A stretch of 64,000 nucleotides of DNA, from contig CM064655.1 of the NCBI GenBank assembly GCA_032717465.1, positions 22,162,146 to 22,226,145 on the forward strand, given 5' to 3'. Source of the stretch: Coenobita brevimanus. Taxonomy: Eukaryota; Arthropoda; Malacostraca; Decapoda; Coenobitidae. The stretch's first letter is position 1; every line of letters starts with the position of its first letter. Shown here piece by piece: positions 59,161 to 64,000 of this stretch. A program made the translations under genes and the position numbers. The notes below the pieces were generated by a model that had not been told where the DNA came from, made no database searches, and saw only the letters and a list, made by a program, of their open reading frames with translations.

Positions 59161-60370
59161 TGTGGCTGGAGGTGAGAGGATGGGTGTTAGTGATGGAGAT
59201 GGTGGTGGTGGTGGTGGTAGTGGTGGTGGGGATGGTGGTAGTGGTGGTGGATATGGTGGTAAGGATGGTGACAGTGGTGGTGGGGATGGTGGTGGTGGTG
59301 GTGGGGATGGTGGCAGTGATGATGGTTTAGGATGGTAGTAGGACTAGTAGCAGTCGTAATATACGGAGGCGCTGGCAGGGGGTGAGAGGCTGGGTGCTAG
59401 TGGTGGTGACGATGGTGGTAGTTGTGGTTGGGACGGTGGTGGTTGTTATAGTGAAATGATGGTAGGAGGTGCAGGCAGGGGGAGAGATGAGGGGTGCTGG
59501 TGGTAGTGATGTTGGTAGGGATGATGGTAGTTATGGTAATATCCGTGCATTTTAGTGGCAGGGATGAGGGATGGGAAAGAAAGTTATGACAGTATGCAGT
59601 GATGATGGTAGTTATGAAGTGAAGGAGGACTGGTCGTGATGGCTGTACTGATTAAATTACGTTGACGATAGTGATGGTACAGTCGATAGTAAAATTATTA
59701 CTGGAAAAATCGTCTGGGTGAAGAAAGAAACAAATCGTCTGACGGTAACAAGAATAAAAATCCACTCCTGAACTAAATAAAATCGTCTACCATCATCAGG
59801 GGGTTAGGCTGAAGACAATGCAGTCTGAACTGAAGATGATGAATGGCTTTGTCTGTGAGCGTGCAGATAAAAAGATGATGATTATGGAAGAATGGGAAGG
59901 AGGAGGAGGAGAAGGAGGAAGAAGGAGAAGGAAGAGGGAAATGATGATGATGATGATGATGATGATGAGGACGAGGACAAGGAGGTGGAGGAGGGCGAGG
60001 GCGAGGAGGAGAAAGAGGATAAGAATGTTGATGGTGGAGGTTTGCTGGTAATGGTGATAGTCGTGATGGTGATGGTGGTACAAGTTATGGTAATGATGGT
60101 GACTGCGGACTTGATAATGACAGCGAGAATGGCAGAAAGTGATTGTGGTGATGACTGGGTGTTGTGGTGACGAAATAGGCTATGACAGTGATGGTGTAAA
60201 TGGTGAAGAAGAAGATGGTAGTAAGTAATGGTGTGGGTAGTAGATGCAAAGGTGATGGCAAAGTATGGCAGCGATGGTGAAAATGGTAGAAAGTGATACT
60301 GGTTATGGTAGGAGCTATGGTGCTAAGGCAGAGGATGATGGTGAAGATGAGAGAAAATGATGGTAGCAGA
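59161..60370. repeat. degenerate GGT/GAT repeat tract
   Basis: Long stretch of GGTGGTGAT, GATGGTAGT and related words, densest at 59,195-59,335 and with a (GAT)n/(GAG)n patch at 59,940-59,970. At 59,700-59,790 three inverted halves of the palindromic repeat (AAAATCGTCTGG, AAATCGTCTGAC, AAAATCGTCTAC) interrupt it. Confidence 0.7.
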
Positions 60371-61130
60371 GGTTATGGTATAGATATTGATGCTGGTTAG
60401 GGTTAAACTGGTACAGGTTATGGTAGAGGAGGAGGAGGGGGAAGAGGAGCATGAGGAAAAAGAGAAGGGAGGAGGGGGAGAAGTAGGAAAGGAAGGTACA
60501 GGGGTGAGAGGAAAAAAAGTAAGGGACAGGAGGAGACAAAGAGGAGTCAGTGGAAGATGAAACAGTGGAAAAGGGAGGTGAAAGGAGGAGAAGGAAAAAG
60601 GGAAAAAGAAATAAGGAAGGCTTGGTGGGAGGGAAAAAGAGCAGGTTGAAGGAAGTGAGGAGTGATCGAGGTGGAAGAGGAGGCTGGGGAGAGAAAGAAG
60701 AGGTTGGGGTGAGGAGAAATAAAGATGCATGGAAAAAACGAGAAGAGACAGAGAGGAAGGTGGAAAGGAGGTGAGGGGAGAGAAACTGGAGGAAAAAGAA
60801 GAGGCGGGAGACAGGGTGAGGAGGACGGCGGAAGGGAGAGGAAGAGAGAAGAAGGGTGATGAAGGTGGAGGTGGGTGGGGTGGAAAGGAAGAGTTGGTAG
60901 AGGAGAAAGGATGCGGGGGAAGACGGTGGAAGAAACTGGCGGGGAGAGAGGAAGAGCAAATTGGGGAGAGACAAGACCGAAGATACAGATGGGAAGGTGG
61001 AAGAGGGAAGGTGGACGGAGGGAAGGGGAGGAGGGTGGATGCATGCAGGTGCGAGCGCAAAAACTGGTCCACCCGTGATTGTAGTGGAGGTGAGGTGAGG
61101 TGAGGTGAGGTGTGGTGAGGTGAGGTGAAG
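60371..61130. repeat. long polypurine (GA-rich) tract ending in GGTGA repeats
   Basis: About 60,420-61,050 is almost entirely purine on the plus strand (GGAGGAGAAAGG-type words) with no fixed period. It ends in GGTGAGGTGAGGTGAGGTG at about 61,089-61,130. Minus-strand open frames of up to 292 codons here are Ser/Pro/Leu/Phe-only artefacts. Confidence 0.75.
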
Positions 61131-61159
61131 TAGCGATCACTATAGTCTGCCGCTGCTAC

Positions 61160-61980
61160 TCCCGCACGTATGCGCCGCACATTTTTATTTTTAGCACACA
61201 AGTTCCAAAATCTCTCATTAAACTCCTGTGTAATAGGTCCCGTCCCTAGTCAAATTTAGAGACTTTTTACGTTAGGCTTTCGGTCTGAGATTAACTATTT
61301 CATCTGGCTGCTCCTACCCATATGCACGCCGCCCCACTTTCTAAACAGATTGTATGTTTAGGCCAGAAATTCCAATTCTCTTATTAAACTGCTGTGCTAG
61401 TTTTTGTACGCCTAGGAGAGCTTAAAGACAGAAAAATATTTCACTTTGATATCTAAATGCCTTCCTTTTCTAAATATACTATTGTTAGAATACAAGTTCA
61501 AGTTTTTATCATGCTACTGTGTTAGTGTAAATTTTGTTCAGTAAGTGCTCAGAGATAGGCCTACGACTTACCCTTTCACTTTGATTTACCTGTATATACA
61601 CCACTCTCGTCTAATCCCTCCAGTAATTTCTCCCATTAATTTTTTGTGTTGCCATTCGTTTTTTGTACTACGAACTCAGACTCGTTTGGGTCTTACTATT
61701 TCACTTTCTCATATAACCCCCCCCCTTTTCAAAAAACTTAAAAAAATAAAGATTGGTCTCATTTTCCCCTATTATCTTCCTGTTTTAGTCTTCCTTTTGT
61801 TTAATAAGTACTTCAATTTCACTATGGAATGCAGGAGTTCTTGTAAAGCTTCATGCCAGAAAATTATAAAGTTTTTTTCTCCCCACTGAGGCTGCGATCC
61901 AGGTCTGGTTGCTTCTCTCACATTTTTTGTCCTCATTTCAAATCCCCTTTCTAACATCTCTCCTATTCTTAGCCAACGCT
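61160..61980. repeat. diverged ~130-165-bp tandem repeat, about four copies
   Basis: Landmarks of the form TTCCAAAATCTCTCATTAAA then CTCCTGTGT recur near 61,204, 61,369, 61,496 and 61,622. They lie between segments such as GCTTTCGGTCTGAG and ACCCTTTCACTTTGAT. The copies are strongly diverged. Confidence 0.55.
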
Positions 61981-62207
61981 TCTCATTTTCCTTATTAATT
62001 TCATGGGTTATTTATTGTCTAGTTATTTTTATCGTTACCATGTTTCCGTGTCTGTTTTAATCTGGCTTACCTGAATATTTTCTTTTCTCATCTGAAATAT
62101 TGTAAAAGTCTTCGATTTCTTGATTTTTTAAAGGAAATTTTATGGTAGTATTAATTTGACTTTTCATTATTATCGTTACTGAACCCCTTTAATACTTTGA
62201 TTTTACC

Positions 62208-62294
<87 letters not shown>

Positions 62295-62295
62295 G
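62208..62295. repeat. (TTA)n microsatellite
   Basis: About 29 TTA units with one TTT interruption. It passes into TAG repeats at 62,294-62,304. Confidence 0.95.
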
Positions 62296-62408
62296 TAGTA
62301 GTAGTTATTATCTACTTTATTCGGGTTAGGAGAGACCCCTTAATATAGGGGTTGGAAGTAATCTCAGGTAACCTCTTCAGAATCACGTTACTTACCGTAT
62401 ATATTTTA

Positions 62409-62460
62409 TTCCTGCTTCCGTCACACGATATTAATCAACTTAGGAAAGATCTCTCGTAGT

Positions 62461-62465
<5 letters not shown>
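62409..62465 (+). repeat. half palindromic-repeat relic
   Basis: CTTCCGTCACACGATATTAA followed by TCAACTTAGGAAAGATCTCT matches the left half of the family. Confidence 0.6.

Positions 62466-62508
<43 letters not shown>
62462..62508. repeat. (GT)n microsatellite
   Basis: About 23 GT units, followed at 62,575-62,601 by a short (GA)n. Confidence 0.95.
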
Positions 62509-62511
<3 letters not shown>

Positions 62512-62732
62512 TCTGATCTTTGGCCTAATATATTATGTCGTCTTCAAGTTTTTCGTTTTTTCTCAATACATAATAGAGAGAGAGAGAGAGAGAGAGAGAG
62601 AAATTTCAGCGCTTCATTAAGGAATTATCTCGCTTTAACCATTCATCCTTGGGGGGCATCTTACGTATCTTACTTTGGTTGACATCGGACGTTCTCTCGC
62701 CACTCGGAACTCTCCATTGTCTGTGGGTATAT

Positions 62733-63290
62733 TCATCTATCCATCCATCCTTCTATCCATCCATCCATTCATTCCACCATCCATGCTCTCCACTCTTCAA
62801 CGCGGCAGCAATCGGTTGAACTTTGACGAAAATTCTGTCCTTTCACCTATCTACTTTCATATCTATTCTCCCAGCCAGCTATCCATCCATCAGTCTATTC
62901 ATAAACCCCACCCATCCACCCCGAGCATCCATCCATTAATCAGTCAAACCATCAAGCCATTCACCAGCCAGCCAATTAATCCATTCATCTAAATATCCAA
63001 CCATCAATCGGTCATTCTATCCATCAGCCAGTCAGTCAGTTAGTCCATCCATCCATCTACATATCTATCCATCAATTCATCAATCCACCCATCAGCCAGC
63101 CCCTCGGTCCATCCAGTCATCTAAACATCCCTTCATCAATCCATTCACCAACTCATCCATCCATCGACCCATTAACTCATCCATCAGCCAATGAGTCAGT
63201 CAGTCCATCCATGGAACCATCCATCCACCCAACCACCCATCCATCCATCCACCCACCCATCCTTCCACCCATCCATCTGTTCATCCACAC
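62733..63290. repeat. degenerate (CCAT)n tract
   Basis: About 560 bp of CCATCCATC words mixed with CAGCCAGTCAGTCAG and ATCAATC variants, most regular at 63,220-63,280. Non-coding. Confidence 0.85.
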
Positions 63291-64000
63291 CCCACTCGTC
63301 AAGACAGGAATAATCAGGTCGACTTTTACGAGACCTCTTCACCTTTCACCTCGGAGCAAGAGCTGCTTTTGACGCGTTCCCCGACCCTCCTTCCATGACC
63401 TTTCTCGCCCTATGACCTGACCTACGCGTGCCTCGGAATGGGGGAGGAGGTTGCATTAATAAAGGAACCTAACCAATTCATGCTATCAGCCTGCAGCGTA
63501 CTGGGTTCAAGTTCACATGAGCCTGAGGATGCAGCTATGAGCTACTACTCACAAGTCTCCATAATTGACACTTAATCATCATCATCATCATCATCATCCT
63601 GACCTCTTCTCACCAACCAAAGGACTGGGTGAGGTAAGGTCCCGAGAACAGGATATAACAAAAACAAGACAGAGGAAGACCTAATCAACATCAGGTCCAA
63701 TCAAATGAACCACACACAAACACTGACTCTAATTATTTTGATCATGAAGTGTTTGATGGCTGTATGACTGAAGAGACGTATATACAAACAATCTTACCCC
63801 CCTTAAGCTTAGTTGAGTTATAAATACGACCTTAGATGACCTTGCGCAGATGACCTGACACCGTGACGAGGGGAGAGGGAGAGAAAGAGACTCGACTTCT
63901 CTCCCAGTTACAGACATGTTCCTTACGACAAAGGTTGATTCAGGTGCTGTTTACTTGGAGGTTGTAGGTTTCACTGAGGAGGGAAGTTGCGTTCCTCTAG
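63291..64000. other. no gene seen
   Basis: Contains a short (ATC)n at 63,578-63,598. GGGTTCAAGTTC at about 63,502 weakly resembles a pol III B box, but no A box or tRNA fold could be made out. Confidence 0.5.

Noticed and set aside
60315..61201. A 292-codon open frame on the minus strand.
   Set aside because: Composition is limited to Ser, Pro, Leu, Phe and Thr because the strand is polypyrimidine. There is no domain, and stops are rare for compositional reasons.
63481..63540. A pol III B-box-like GGGTTCAAGTTC suggesting another SINE or tRNA.
   Set aside because: It deviates from the consensus, with no A box and no fold visible.

Overview
The window looks like gene-poor nuclear DNA of an arthropod, most likely a decapod crustacean. 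This is an inference from three things: very long CA/AT/GA microsatellites, degenerate TTAGG/CCTAA (arthropod telomere-type) arrays, and a CR1-like LINE whose 3' end carries an octamer (TTCTTATG) repeat. I find no intact host protein-coding gene. The only host-like coding trace is a broken THAP-domain exon near 36.4 kb, downstream of a perfect CRE palindrome.

Most recognisable content is mobile DNA. From left to right: a LINE reverse-transcriptase fragment at the left edge (minus strand); an RTE-like LINE tail (3.7-4.3 kb, minus); a 1.1-kb fold-back element with ~390-bp inverted arms (6.6-7.7 kb); a truncated solo LTR (15.7-16.4 kb); a broken CR1-like LINE with endonuclease and RT (19.7-23.2 kb, plus); a 4.2-kb LTR-flanked element without coding capacity (29.8-34.0 kb); a Penelope-like element in the partial tandem arrangement (39.4-44.1 kb, minus); directly abutting it, a near-complete Ty3/gypsy-type LTR retrotransposon (44.1-50.5 kb, minus); and a tRNA-headed SINE (51.3-51.7 kb) with a diverged relative at 8.9-9.1 kb.

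The most notable element is the LTR retrotransposon. Its integrase lies upstream of reverse transcriptase (PR-INT-RT-RH), the order described for the Gmr1 group of Ty3/gypsy elements. All catalytic residues of pol are present and the two LTRs are about 98% identical by eye. Gag carries one in-frame stop, and pol is reached by a -1 shift just before the protease DTG motif. The Penelope-like element has its own -1 overlap with a textbook heptamer (T TTT TTC) between ORF1 and the RT ORF.

Between these insertions, the background is built from low-copy tandem duplications (periods about 24-160 bp), many microsatellites including an apparently perfect (CA)216, an 84-bp GC-rich minisatellite with alternating 30/54-bp motif spacing, and about 30 relics of a ~90-140-bp palindromic repeat recognisable by CCAGACGATTTTAT at its ends. 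That small repeat is absent from the young transposon insertions, which suggests it is older than they are.
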